A stretch of 51,704 bases of DNA. Source: Comamonadaceae bacterium (GTDB lineage: Bacteria > Pseudomonadota > Gammaproteobacteria > Burkholderiales > Burkholderiaceae_C). The position numbers and the translations under genes are program-made. Position 1 is the first letter of the stretch, and the number at the start of each line of letters is the position of its first letter. Where the stretch lies: assembly GCA_947445115.1 (NCBI GenBank), contig CANFCG010000017.1, positions 1-51,704 on the forward strand. The letters run 5' to 3'. Positions 1 to 8,301 of the stretch are shown piece after piece. The notes below the pieces were generated by a model. It was not told where the DNA came from and did not search any database. It saw nothing but the letters and a program-made list of their open reading frames with translations.

Positions 1-774
1 AAGCAAGACCTTGCGAGTTGCGAAGTCGTGTTCACCATGGTCTCCACCACCGACGACTTGAAAGAAGTGCTCTTTGGCGAAGGCGGACTCACCACAGGCA
101 AGCTGCTACCCAAGGTCGTGGTCGATAGTTCCTCTATTTCGCAAGAAGGCTCGGCTAAAATCCGCGAACGTTTGGAAGCGATGGGCGTGGCGTATTTGTG
201 TACGCCCGTATCAGGCAATGCCAAGGTTGCCAAAGCGGGCAAGTTACTCATGGTGTCATCGGGCCCGCGCGCACTGTACGACAAGGCCGAGCCGTATTTG
301 CAAGCGATGGCACGCAAGGTCATGTGGGTGGGCGAAGGCGAGCTGGCGCGCGTCTGGAAAATCGCGCACAACGTGATGTTTGGCGTGGTGATTCAAAACC
401 TGTGCGAAATCACCGTGATGGCAGAAAAAGCAGGCATCCCGCGCCACGTGTTTTTGGAGTCGATCAACGACTCTGTGCTGGGCAGCATGTACACACGCTA
501 CAAAACGCCCGTGCTGACCAATCTCGATTTCGACCACGTTACGTTCACGCCCAAGCTGCTTTTGAAAGATATGGATTTGGGCATGGCATCCGCCAAGACT
601 TACGGCGTGGCCATGCCAGCGGCAGCGGCGACGCGAGAGTCGGTAGCACGCATGGTCGGCCATGGGCACGAAGACGTGGACTTCTCCATCTTGCTACTCG
701 AGACCGCTAAGGATGCGGGCATGACTTTGGTGAGTGAAAACAAAGTCATTGACGATGGGTTGCAAGCGAAGTAA
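1..774 (+). CDS. NAD-dependent oxidoreductase, 3-hydroxyisobutyrate dehydrogenase family (5' partial)
   Basis: The reading frame is open from base 1, so the true start and the N-terminal Rossmann glycine motif lie outside the window; 257 residues are visible. The visible part has the family's substrate-binding segment PVSGNAKVAKAG and the catalytic lysine in VWKIAHNVM, followed by the all-helical C-terminal domain. Members oxidise beta-hydroxyacids with NAD(P)+. It is followed 24 bases later by an amidohydrolase and a Bug receptor in the same direction, so it probably belongs to one catabolic operon. The exact substrate (3-hydroxyisobutyrate, tartronate semialdehyde or another hydroxyacid) cannot be told from this fragment. 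Confidence 0.85.
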   Translation, partial: KQDLASCEVVFTMVSTTDDLKEVLFGEGGLTTGKLLPKVVVDSSSISQEGSAKIRERLEAMGVAYLCTPVSGNAKVAKAGKLLMVSSGPRALYDKAEPYLQAMARKVMWVGEGELARVWKIAHNVMFGVVIQNLCEITVMAEKAGIPRHVFLESINDSVLGSMYTRYKTPVLTNLDFDHVTFTPKLLLKDMDLGMASAKTYGVAMPAAAATRESVARMVGHGHEDVDFSILLLETAKDAGMTLVSENKVIDDGLQAK

Positions 775-798
775 CTCAAAATAAATGGGGGGATACAA

Positions 799-2160
799 AT
801 GTCCATTTTGATTAAAGGTGCGTCCATCATCACGATGGAAGATGGCGTGGGTGGTCAGGGTGATTTGCCCGTGGGTGATATCTTGATTGAAGGCGAACAC
901 ATCACAAAAATCGCCACTCATATTGAAATGGATGACGATGACATCCACGGCCTGCAAGTGATTCATGGTGCGGGCTATATCGTGATTCCTGGCCTCATCA
1001 ACGCCCACATGCACACGTGGCAAACGGCGCTACGTGGGGTAGCGGCCAACTGGACGCTGCTGGAGTATTTCCAAAAAATGCACGCCGGATTGGCGACTGT
1101 TTTTACGCCAGAGGATTTGCACATCGCCACGCTCGTTGGCTCGCTCAACCAACTCAATTGCGGTACGACCACGCTAGGTGATTGGTGTCACAACAATCCT
1201 ACGCCTGCACACAACGACGCAGCCATTAGCGGACTCTTGGAGAGCGGCATCCGTGCCGCGTTTTTTCACGGCACACCCAAGCCCGATCCTAAGCCTGGTC
1301 AAACACCGTTTTGGGAAGTGCCGCATCCTCGCGCTGAAGTTGAACGCTTGCTTAAAGCCCATGCGGGAAGCCCGTTGCTCGATGTTCATATGGCAGTGCT
1401 TGGGCCTCATTACTCGACGCTAGATGTGGCGCTGCATGACTTCCGCGCTGCCAAAGAGCTAGGACTCATCGCGTCACTGCATCAAGGCGGCGGAGCAGCA
1501 CGCACGCCCGATGGCTGGGATGTGCTGGAGCGCGAAGGATTGCTCGGGCCGCACATCAACATCGTCCACGGACATGCGCTAACGGATGAACAACTCAAAC
1601 GCTTTGTCGATTTGGGCATGAGCTTTTCTGCGGCAGCGGAGAGTGAAATGAGCCAAGGACATGGGCATCCGATTACAGGACGCCTGCGCAAGCTGGGCGC
1701 TGCGCCCTCGCTAGGAGTCGATTTGGAATCAGTCATGAGCGGCGACATACTGTCGCAAGCACGCATCGCGCTTGGCGTGCAGCGTAGCTTGGACAACGTG
1801 GCCTACCGAGCCGAACACGGCACGATTCCGCCCACCAGCACCATCACCACGCGCGAAGCCTTGTCGTGGGTGACGGTGGAAGGCGCACGCATGCTCGGGC
1901 AGCTGGATCGCATCGGCACACTCAAGGCGGGTAAACAAGCTGACTTAGTCATGATTCGCGCCAGTGATTTAAATATGCAGCCCGTGCATGATGCCGTGAG
2001 TAGTGTGGTGATGCAGACCTCGCTTGCCAACATTGATAGCGTGATGGTGGCGGGCGAGTGGAAGAAGCGCAGTGGGCAACTCGTCAACGTTGACCTTACA
2101 CCCAAACTAGCAAAGCTCAAGGCATCAGGCGAAAAAATTGTGGCAGCTTTACATTTATAA
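799..2160 (+). CDS. Amidohydrolase family protein (TRZ/ATZ, cytosine-deaminase-like)
   Basis: A 453-residue cytoplasmic metal-dependent hydrolase. The N-terminal beta-sandwich (MSILIKGASIITMEDG) leads into the metal-binding motif GLINAHMHTW (His70, His72). Further ligand positions lie in SLHQGG, in VHGHAL and in GVDLES near residue 310. The layout matches the TRZ/ATZ and guanine/cytosine deaminase branch, which removes amino or chloro groups from N-heterocycles. The ATG at 799 follows a G-rich ribosome binding site (GGGGGGA). It lies between a dehydrogenase and a Bug receptor in one operon. Where several relatives have SVHxxE there is SLHQGG, so the missing acid may indicate a different substrate. 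Substrate unknown. Confidence 0.85.
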   Translation: MSILIKGASIITMEDGVGGQGDLPVGDILIEGEHITKIATHIEMDDDDIHGLQVIHGAGYIVIPGLINAHMHTWQTALRGVAANWTLLEYFQKMHAGLATVFTPEDLHIATLVGSLNQLNCGTTTLGDWCHNNPTPAHNDAAISGLLESGIRAAFFHGTPKPDPKPGQTPFWEVPHPRAEVERLLKAHAGSPLLDVHMAVLGPHYSTLDVALHDFRAAKELGLIASLHQGGGAARTPDGWDVLEREGLLGPHINIVHGHALTDEQLKRFVDLGMSFSAAAESEMSQGHGHPITGRLRKLGAAPSLGVDLESVMSGDILSQARIALGVQRSLDNVAYRAEHGTIPPTSTITTREALSWVTVEGARMLGQLDRIGTLKAGKQADLVMIRASDLNMQPVHDAVSSVVMQTSLANIDSVMVAGEWKKRSGQLVNVDLTPKLAKLKASGEKIVAALHL

Positions 2161-2173
2161 ATTGAAGGAAATA

Positions 2174-3145
2174 ATGATGAAAAAATATCTATCACTGGTT
2201 TTCTCTCTACTGGCCGCAAGCCTAATATCTACGGGCGTTTCAGCGCAACCCTACCCCAATAAACCCATCAAATTTGTCGTGCCATTTACAGCAGGCAGCG
2301 CCACCGACATTGTGGCGCGCACCGTGGCAGAAGCGATGGGTAAGAGCATGGGGCAGCCCATCGTGATTGAAAACAAAGTCGGTGCGGGCGGCACGATTGC
2401 CACAGCACAAGTCGCCAAAGCCGATGCGGATGGCTACACCGTGCTGGTGCATTCTTCGGGGCATGTGCTCAACCCAGCGCTGTATCCAAACTTGGGCTAC
2501 GACACGCTCAAAGATTTGACAGGCATAACCACGCTGGCCGCCATTCCGAATGTGCTGGTGGTCAATCCCAGCAAGGGTTGGAAGACTCAGGCCGATTTGA
2601 TTGCAGCAGTAAAAGTCAAGCCCGGCACGTTCAATTACGCCAGCGCAGGCATTGGCAGCGGCACGCACATGAACGCCGAAATCTTCCGCCTGCAAACGGG
2701 CATTGACGCGCTGCACGTGCCCTACAGCGGCACACCGCCCGCCATGACCAATGTGATTGGCGGCGCGAACGATTGGTTCTTTGCGCCACTCGCGTCGGCT
2801 CTGCCCCTCATCCAAGGCGGCAAGTTGCAAGCGCTGTCGGTGAGCACACGGGCACGCGCGAGCACACTGCCAAACGTGCCCACCAGCATCGAAGCAGGCG
2901 TACCTAACTCCGATTACACGCTGTGGATTGGCATGATTGTGGCAAGCGGCACGCCCGTGGCGATTCAAAAGCGCTTGCATGAAGAAGCCACCAAAGCGCT
3001 TGGTAGCAGTGATTTGAAAGAACGTTTTAGCAAGCTGGGCGCAGATCCATTTCCTATGAGCGCGGACACCTTCAACGCCTATATCAAGATCGAGATGGAA
3101 ACTGCAGCGCGGATAGCCAAGGCGGCGAATCTCAAAGCGCAATAA
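2174..3145 (+). CDS. Bug-family tripartite tricarboxylate transporter substrate-binding protein
   Basis: A 323-residue periplasmic binding protein. The start is placed at the ATG at 2174, behind GAAGGAA, because an in-frame codon at 2138 would lie inside the upstream gene. A Sec signal peptide follows (MMKKYLSLVFSLLAASLIS, cleavage near VSAQP). Family hallmarks are YPNKPIKFVVPFTAGSATDI, VIENKVGAGGTIA, ADGYTVLVHSSGHVLNPALY and the two-lobed layout. Bug proteins bind carboxylates or aromatic acids for TctAB-type transport, but no membrane partners are encoded here, as is typical of orphan Bug genes in Burkholderiales. It follows the amidohydrolase by 13 bases, which suggests it binds that enzyme's substrate or product. 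Confidence 0.92.
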   Translation: MMKKYLSLVFSLLAASLISTGVSAQPYPNKPIKFVVPFTAGSATDIVARTVAEAMGKSMGQPIVIENKVGAGGTIATAQVAKADADGYTVLVHSSGHVLNPALYPNLGYDTLKDLTGITTLAAIPNVLVVNPSKGWKTQADLIAAVKVKPGTFNYASAGIGSGTHMNAEIFRLQTGIDALHVPYSGTPPAMTNVIGGANDWFFAPLASALPLIQGGKLQALSVSTRARASTLPNVPTSIEAGVPNSDYTLWIGMIVASGTPVAIQKRLHEEATKALGSSDLKERFSKLGADPFPMSADTFNAYIKIEMETAARIAKAANLKAQ

Positions 3146-3146
3146 C

Positions 3147-3176
3147 ATGGATTCCCGCCTTCGCGGGAATGACAAA
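3147..3176 (+). repeat. dRS3-like palindromic repeat, copy 1
   Basis: The 20-base palindrome ATTCCCGCCTTCGCGGGAAT lies at 3151-3170 (8-base arms, 4-base loop), preceded by ATGG and followed by GACAAA. It sits immediately after the stop of the Bug gene and ends just before the start codon at 3182. It has the form ATTCCC-N8-GGGAAT known from neisserial dRS3 repeats. Confidence 0.9.
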
Positions 3177-3181
3177 TTTAA

Positions 3182-4249
3182 ATGAACTTCACCTATAACG
3201 GTCAACCCTCACGCGTTATTTTTGGCGCGGGTAGCTTGCAACATTTGGCGCGCGAGATTGACCTCTTAGGCGCCAAGCGAGCGCTGATTTTATCCACACC
3301 CGAACAGCGTGCTTCCGCGGAGATGATTGCCGACTTGTTAGGTAGCAAAGCCGCTGGCGTGTTTGACCGTGCTGTGATGCACGTGCCCATAGAAACGGCT
3401 AGAGAGGCTCGCGAGCTAGCCAACAAACTCGGGGCTGATTGCGCCATCGCTATCGGCGGCGGCTCGACCACGGGGCTTGGCAAAGCCATCGCGCTGGACA
3501 GCGGACTGCCCATCCTCGCCATCCCAACCACCTACGCAGGCTCGGAGATGACGCCCATTTACGGCATCACCGAAGGCGGCGTGAAGAAGACAGGCAAAGA
3601 CCCGCGCGTGCTGCCACGCACCACCATTTACGACCCCGACCTGAGCATGAGCTTGCCCGTGGGCCTCTCCGTCACCAGCGGCATCAACGCCATCGCCCAC
3701 GCTGCCGAAGGGCTCTACGCCGTGGACAGCAACCCCATCATGGACCTGATGGCGTGCGAGGGCATTGCGGCATTGGCAAGAGCGCTGCCTGCCATTTATA
3801 AAAATGCAAGTGATAAAGCGGCAAGAGCCGACGCGCTATATGGCGCGTGGCTTTGCGGCACGGTGCTGGGCAACGTCGGCATGGCGCTACACCACAAGCT
3901 GTGCCACACGCTAGGCGGTAGCTTCAACTTGCCGCACGCCGAAGTCCACACCATCGTGCTACCCCACGCGCTGGCGTACAACCAAGCGGCTGCGCCCCAA
4001 GCCATGCAAAAAATTGCAAAAGCGCTAGGCGTGAGCGAATCAAACCAGACCACTGCCGCGCAAGCCACATGGGACTTGGCCTACAACAACGGTGCGCCCA
4101 CAAGCCTCTCTAGCATTGGCTTGCAGGAGAGCGACTTGGATAAAGCCTGCGATATCGCCATGCAAAACCAATACGCGAATCCGAGGCCGCTAGAGCGAGT
4201 GGCGCTACGGGCTTTATTTCAGGATGCGTTTGAGGGTGTTCGACCATGA
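3182..4249 (+). CDS. Maleylacetate reductase (iron-containing alcohol dehydrogenase family)
   Basis: A 355-residue cytoplasmic enzyme that reduces maleylacetate to 3-oxoadipate with NAD(P)H. It shows the cofactor motif AIGGGSTTGLGKAIAL, the signature PTTYAGSEMTPIYGITEGG typical of maleylacetate reductases, and a conserved histidine-rich stretch (HHKLCHTLGGSFNLPHAEVH) at the active site. Length matches the family (about 350-360). The product feeds the CoA-transferase pair at 11671-13025, and the substrate would come from the hydroxyquinol-type dioxygenase at 10871, so this gene ties the region into a hydroxyquinol branch. The start codon lies one base after a dRS3-like repeat, and no clear ribosome binding site separates them. 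Confidence 0.9.
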   Translation: MNFTYNGQPSRVIFGAGSLQHLAREIDLLGAKRALILSTPEQRASAEMIADLLGSKAAGVFDRAVMHVPIETAREARELANKLGADCAIAIGGGSTTGLGKAIALDSGLPILAIPTTYAGSEMTPIYGITEGGVKKTGKDPRVLPRTTIYDPDLSMSLPVGLSVTSGINAIAHAAEGLYAVDSNPIMDLMACEGIAALARALPAIYKNASDKAARADALYGAWLCGTVLGNVGMALHHKLCHTLGGSFNLPHAEVHTIVLPHALAYNQAAAPQAMQKIAKALGVSESNQTTAAQATWDLAYNNGAPTSLSSIGLQESDLDKACDIAMQNQYANPRPLERVALRALFQDAFEGVRP

Positions 4250-4434
4250 AGCTTGGTAAAACTGTGCGCAACAGAACGATAACCATGCTAGGGCCTGCGA
4301 GTCCAGCAAAGATTGTTCATGGCTCATCAGAACTTGAAAATACTGTTAGAAAAAATATTGTAAGAAAAGTCGCGTCTGCGTTGCTCGATAGATCAACAAC
4401 AAAACCCTTGCCTACGCAACAGTCTCTCAAATAA
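4246..4434 (+). CDS. Small basic hypothetical protein, doubtful
   Basis: A 62-residue frame (MKLGKTVRNRTITMLGPASP...) joined to its neighbours by an ATGA overlap with maleylacetate reductase upstream and a TAATG overlap with the flavin-type gene downstream. Both junctions look like translational coupling, which argues for translation. The sequence is rich in Lys, Arg, Ser and Thr, is more AT-rich than its neighbours, and shows no domain I recognise. It may be a real small gene, a gene remnant, or chance. No ribosome binding site of its own is obvious. Confidence 0.3.
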   Translation: MKLGKTVRNRTITMLGPASPAKIVHGSSELENTVRKNIVRKVASALLDRSTTKPLPTQQSLK

Positions 4435-4910
4435 TGCCCTCCGACCAAGCCCAATCCCTCCGCGCTCTCATCACCAAACAACCCCTCGCCGCACTAGGCA
4501 CGGTGCAAGGCGGTGAGCCTTTTGTGTCAATGGTGCCTTTTGCGATTGAACCGAACAGCAGCAAGATCATCATCCATGTGAGCACGCTTGCCGTGCACAC
4601 CAAGCACATGTTGGAAAACTCCCGTGTGAGTTTGATGGTGATGGCAGCGCCCTCGCCTGATGTGTCCGCGCAGGCGACGCCGCGCGCGTCGATTCAAGGT
4701 ATGGCTTTGCAGTTGGATAAAGCCAGTAGCGAATATGAAGAAGCGAAAGCGGTGTACATAGAGCGCTTCCCGCAAAGCCTTGATTTGTTTGGCTTTACGG
4801 ACTTCTCGCTGTTTTCGATTTCGCCTAGCTCGGCGCGGCTTGTGGCTGGGTTTGCACAAGCAATGACGCTAACTAAAGCAGAGTTTGAGCAAATATTGGT
4901 TCAAAATTAA
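4434..4910 (+). CDS. Pyridoxamine 5'-phosphate oxidase-like / HugZ-like FMN-binding protein
   Basis: A 158-residue single-domain protein with the split-barrel FMN-binding fold. It shows the N-terminal pattern ALGTVQGGEPFVSMVPFAIE, the strand HVSTLAVHTKHMLENSRVSLMV and a C-terminal DFSLFSISPSSARLVAGFAQA, which resembles HugZ-type and other PNPOx-like proteins that reduce or degrade haem or flavin-linked substrates. The ATG overlaps the stop of the preceding small frame. A long hairpin followed by five T residues lies just downstream and probably ends the transcript. The substrate cannot be inferred from its position beside maleylacetate reductase. Confidence 0.8.
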   Translation: MPSDQAQSLRALITKQPLAALGTVQGGEPFVSMVPFAIEPNSSKIIIHVSTLAVHTKHMLENSRVSLMVMAAPSPDVSAQATPRASIQGMALQLDKASSEYEEAKAVYIERFPQSLDLFGFTDFSLFSISPSSARLVAGFAQAMTLTKAEFEQILVQN

Positions 4911-4922
4911 TTGCATCATTTT

Positions 4923-4961
4923 CTGCAATTTCCCGAAAATTTCGTGAAATTACAGATTTTT
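4923..4961 (+). terminator. Probable Rho-independent terminator
   Basis: A nested hairpin: the outer arms CTGCAATTTC (4923-4932) and GAAATTACAG (4946-4955) pair with one mismatch, the inner arms CGAAA and TTTCG pair around one A, and the tract ATTTTT follows at 4956-4961. It lies 12 bases after the stop of the PNPOx-like gene and just before the end of the convergent GDPD gene. The stem is AT-rich, so strength is uncertain. Confidence 0.6.
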
Positions 4962-4970
4962 AATCGGCTA

Positions 4971-6200
4971 CTACTGATAGCCCATGCAATTGGCGTAGTA
5001 CGTCACAGTTGCAGGCCAATCCGAAAAAATGCCGATGATGCCCACGTCTTTGGCCAGTACATCCAGCGCCTCCATCACGTCGCCTTCTCGTTTCACGGCG
5101 CTGCTTGCTGCTTGATAGTAAAAGCCACCTTTGTTAGTAGCAATTACCCCCGAGCGCTCCAAGCTCCACGTGATGATGGACAGCCCCGCTTGCTTGGCAT
5201 TTTTGGCATAGGTCGAGGCAACGAACTTGCCGTCTTTTGCGTCTAAGAGCGCAAAGATAGCTGGCGCAACAATTTGCACGCCCTCGCGTTTGTAACTGAT
5301 CAATTTTTCTAAATCAGGCAAGTCTGCAAGCTTGTTTGCATTGTCTAAAAAGACGGCTTGTTTGGCAAATTCAGGTTCGTTTTTAATCCAATAACGAATA
5401 TCCGCATGCTCAAAAGATTGAGGAAACACGTCGCTCGCAGGCACGTTAGCTGCCTTGTATTCGTCAAGCATTTTTTGCGCGTAGGCTTCTTGCGTAAAGC
5501 CTTCAAACGGCATCTTGACGGAGGCTGATTTCAGCTCGGGTGTCATCTTGGTGCCAAGCTTTTTAAAGAGCGCAATGCTCTCGGCGTGCGTTAGCAGCGT
5601 ACCGCTGGTCGGGCCGCTATAAAGGTCGGTTCGCCACTTTGCTGTGCCATCCATAAACTCTTGGACGGTCTTAGCCGTGGGGTTGAAGGCATCCATTTTT
5701 CCGCGCAAGGTTTTGAACTCGGCCAAGGTGATGTCGCTGGTGCGGCACTCTGCCGTCGCGGGTGTTTTTGTCTCCGCGTCATACGGCGTAAACGGTTTGG
5801 TGCATTTGGCTGCCAGCGCAGTGGCAAGGATATTGGTCGTCGTGTGCAAGTCGTTTTGTGCGTGTCTGCAAACCAGTTGTTTATCCTTGGTAAACGTCAC
5901 ATCACACTCTAAGATCCCAGCACCCATGCGGGCTGCCGCCTCGTAGGACTCTTTAGTGTGCTCGGGAAACATGAGTGGTGCCCCGCGGTGACCAATAGAA
6001 AAATGTGTTTTTTGGAATGGCCCGTTGGAGCAGCTTTGCAGCTTGGCTTTGAGCGGACTCTCCGCCATGTCTGAGACTAAAAAGAAAGGACGCGGCCCAA
6101 GCTGAATATTGGTAATCGTTGCTGGGCTTTGGGCAAGTGCAGTAACGCCGTACCCAACAAGCGAGAGCGCAATAACAGCGCGGGCAGATAAATGAAACAT
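4971..6200 (-). CDS. Exported glycerophosphodiester phosphodiesterase family protein
   Basis: A 409-residue protein with a Sec signal peptide ([24 protein letters not shown]). The GDPD TIM-barrel is shown by the motif [19 protein letters not shown] (catalytic HRG and the second histidine of EHT) and the metal-binding ECDVTF, followed by a His-containing segment CRHAQNDL. Family members hydrolyse glycerophosphodiesters to glycerol 3-phosphate and an alcohol, here presumably in the periplasm. It is longer than minimal GDPDs because of inserts around residues 150-230. The start at 6200 has a perfect AGGAGG ribosome binding site. It is convergent with the preceding gene and shares orientation with the metallo-hydrolase upstream. 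Confidence 0.88.
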   Translation of the reverse strand: MFHLSARAVIALSLVGYGVTALAQSPATITNIQLGPRPFFLVSDMAESPLKAKLQSCSNGPFQKTHFSIGHRGAPLMFPEHTKESYEAAARMGAGILECDVTFTKDKQLVCRHAQNDLHTTTNILATALAAKCTKPFTPYDAETKTPATAECRTSDITLAEFKTLRGKMDAFNPTAKTVQEFMDGTAKWRTDLYSGPTSGTLLTHAESIALFKKLGTKMTPELKSASVKMPFEGFTQEAYAQKMLDEYKAANVPASDVFPQSFEHADIRYWIKNEPEFAKQAVFLDNANKLADLPDLEKLISYKREGVQIVAPAIFALLDAKDGKFVASTYAKNAKQAGLSIITWSLERSGVIATNKGGFYYQAASSAVKREGDVMEALDVLAKDVGIIGIFSDWPATVTYYANCMGYQ

Positions 6201-6263
6201 ATAAATCCTCCTGCCGCCATTGTGCCCACGCTCTATGAACGATGCGTGACTAAGGTAGAGTCC

Positions 6264-7106
6264 TTAAAACTGAACCGTCTCGCCCTCTTTAGGCGCCACA
6301 ATCTTGATGCCTTTGCTGCCTTTCATGGCGGCTTCAAATTCTGCGAGTGTGCCTTTGGCAATCGGGTTAGAGTTGTAATGAATCGGCATCACCATCTTGG
6401 GCTTAATCCACGTTTTGATGGCGAAGGCTGCATCCACAGGGTCCATGGTGAAGTTGCCGCCAATCGGGATCAAGACTAGATCAGGCTTGTAGTGCTCGGC
6501 GATGAACTTCATGTCGCCAAACAAACCTGTATCGCCCATGTGCCAAATCTTGAAGCCGTTTTCCATTTGGAAAATGTAGCCGACCGCTTCGCCCGCAGGA
6601 TGCGATTCTAATTTTTCAGTCGTTGGATTTTTCCAAACATAGAGCGATGAATGCTCTGCCGCCACCGCTGTCACTTTGACGTTTGGCACAGGTGTCACAT
6701 AACCCGTTTTGTTGAAACGGTGCGTGAGGTTGGCAGGCATCACGCCCAAGGTCACAAGCGGCGTCATCATGTCGGCAGGGCCGTAGAACATGGCGTTGTT
6801 CATCTTGGAAATTGCGGGAGCATCGCCAATGTGATCAACGTGGGCATGAGTCACAAACACGGCATCAACTTTGCCAAGCTTCGATAAGTCAGCCTTGTAT
6901 TCGGCAGGTGCTTTGGGCCCGCCCGTAATCCATGGGTCAATGATGATGGTCTTGCCGCCAGGTGTCGTGAGTTTGAATGACGCTTGGCCGAGCCAGAGCA
7001 GTTCGGTCTTACCCGTTCCTTGTGCCAAAGCTGACCCGCTAATGCTTGCTAGCCAAGCTGCTGCTGCTATTCCAGCTATGGATTTGATGAAGTGATTGCG
7101 TTGCAT
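6264..7106 (-). CDS. Exported metallo-beta-lactamase-fold metal-dependent hydrolase (UlaG-like)
   Basis: A 280-residue protein with a Sec signal peptide (MQRNHFIKSIAGIAAAAW..., cleavage near SALAQG). The mature part opens with LLWLGQASFKLTTPGGKTI and carries the zinc motif THAHVDHIGD near residue 90, a second His in AAEHSSLY, and the late HMGDTGLFGD and PIHYNSNP ligands. This is the UlaG/YtnP-like branch of the fold, whose substrates range from lactones to phosphodiesters. The start is supported by GGGAGC a few bases upstream. It is divergent from the Tat-type amidohydrolase at 7216. Substrate unknown. Confidence 0.87.
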   Translation of the reverse strand: MQRNHFIKSIAGIAAAAWLASISGSALAQGTGKTELLWLGQASFKLTTPGGKTIIIDPWITGGPKAPAEYKADLSKLGKVDAVFVTHAHVDHIGDAPAISKMNNAMFYGPADMMTPLVTLGVMPANLTHRFNKTGYVTPVPNVKVTAVAAEHSSLYVWKNPTTEKLESHPAGEAVGYIFQMENGFKIWHMGDTGLFGDMKFIAEHYKPDLVLIPIGGNFTMDPVDAAFAIKTWIKPKMVMPIHYNSNPIAKGTLAEFEAAMKGSKGIKIVAPKEGETVQF

Positions 7107-7215
7107 GATGCGCTCCCAATTAATAAAATGAAGTCTCGATTGTGGCTGTCGCCTAGGCGCTTGGCATCAGGGTTTCTAGGGTGGTGTGACGCGTGGATGA
7201 CAGCAAAATGCAAAT

Positions 7216-8280
7216 ATGAACACTTTAAAAAATTGCTCTTGCTTGCCTTCGCGCCGCGGTTTTCTTACAGGGCTGCTTGCTGCTGGCGCCAGCGCATTAG
7301 TGTCCGGCTGTGCCACGCCCACTGTGGTGTCGCGAACAGATCGCATTGACATTCACCACCATGCTTTTTCGCCCGCTTATGTGGCGGAGTTGGACAAAGC
7401 GGGGCAAGCGCCGCCAATTGTGAAGAACTGGTCGGTGGCTAAAACTTTGGACGATATGGCCAAGGCGGGTGTGGGCACCGCTATCTTGTCGTTCACCACG
7501 CCGCAGGTGAATTTTTCAAACGCGACCAATGCCAACCGTATTGCGCGTGAGCACAATGAATTGTTTGCGAAATTAGGACGCGACCACAAAGGTAAATTTG
7601 GCTCGTTCGCCATGCTACCGATGCAAAACATGGACGATGCGTTACGCGAACTAGAGTACGCACTCGATGTGCTGAAGGCCGATGGCATTGGTTTACTTAG
7701 CAGCTATGACGATAAATGGCTAGGCCACGCGAGCTTCGCCCCCGTGATGGATGAGCTAAATCGCCGCAAAGCGATTTTATTTACACATCCAGTTATTCCA
7801 AATTGCTGCAAAAACATCCTCGCGCCTGAAATTCCGCCCACTGTGATCGAGTTTCAAACCGATACCACGCGCACCATTACCGATATTTTGTTTTCAGGTA
7901 CGGCCGCACGTTGCCCTGACGTTCAATTTATTTTTGCACACGCAGGCGGTTTGATTCCATTCATAGTCGAGCGCCTCACCAAGTTGCCGATTCAAGACCC
8001 CAAACTCGCCTCTCGTGTTCCCCGTGGTGTGCTGTTTGAACTCAGACGCTTTTTCTACGATACGGCATGGTCGGCGCATCCAGGGGCTCTGGCCTCGCTC
8101 ACCAAGCTGGTCGATGTCTCGCAAATTTTGATGGCATCAGACTTTCCTTATCGCACGGGCTTCGATAACGTCACAGGCCTTATTGAATATGGCTTTGCAG
8201 CCAGCGACCTCAGAGCGATTGAGCGTGACAACGCGCTCAAATTGCTACAGCGCAGTGAATTCCTGTCTTCGCGGAAATGA
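7216..8280 (+). CDS. Tat-exported lipoprotein-type amidohydrolase (amidohydrolase-2, decarboxylase-like)
   Basis: A 354-residue protein whose N-terminus has a twin-arginine motif (SRRGFLTGLLAAG) and ends in a lipobox (LVSGC), so the mature enzyme is probably anchored in the envelope. The catalytic domain begins with the metal motif RIDIHHHAF and continues with FTHPVIPN, FAHAGG and ASDFPYRTG, the pattern of the ACMSD / gamma-resorcylate / 6-methylsalicylate decarboxylase branch of amidohydrolases. Most relatives are cytoplasmic, so the export signal is unusual. Its last residues (EFLSSRK) are encoded by a decayed dRS3-like repeat. A Bug receptor follows 21 bases downstream, consistent with an exported enzyme and receptor acting on related compounds. 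Confidence 0.85.
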   Translation: MNTLKNCSCLPSRRGFLTGLLAAGASALVSGCATPTVVSRTDRIDIHHHAFSPAYVAELDKAGQAPPIVKNWSVAKTLDDMAKAGVGTAILSFTTPQVNFSNATNANRIAREHNELFAKLGRDHKGKFGSFAMLPMQNMDDALRELEYALDVLKADGIGLLSSYDDKWLGHASFAPVMDELNRRKAILFTHPVIPNCCKNILAPEIPPTVIEFQTDTTRTITDILFSGTAARCPDVQFIFAHAGGLIPFIVERLTKLPIQDPKLASRVPRGVLFELRRFFYDTAWSAHPGALASLTKLVDVSQILMASDFPYRTGFDNVTGLIEYGFAASDLRAIERDNALKLLQRSEFLSSRK

Positions 8281-8287
8281 CGAATTT
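8257..8287 (+). repeat. dRS3-like palindromic repeat, decayed copy inside a gene end
   Basis: The core ATTCCTGTCTTCGCGGAAAT lies at 8259-8278, followed by GACGAATTTA. It differs from copy 1 (3151-3180) at only four of 30 positions, including the flanking TGAC and AATTTA. The TGA at 8278-8280 that ends the amidohydrolase gene lies within it, so the repeat supplies the C-terminal codons and the stop. Confidence 0.75.
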
Positions 8288-8301
8288 ATAGAAACGCTCT
8301 T

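Noticed and set aside
2240-3205. Long minus-strand frame opposite the first Bug gene
   Set aside because: His/Arg/Cys-rich shadow typical of antisense frames; the plus-strand Bug gene is clear.
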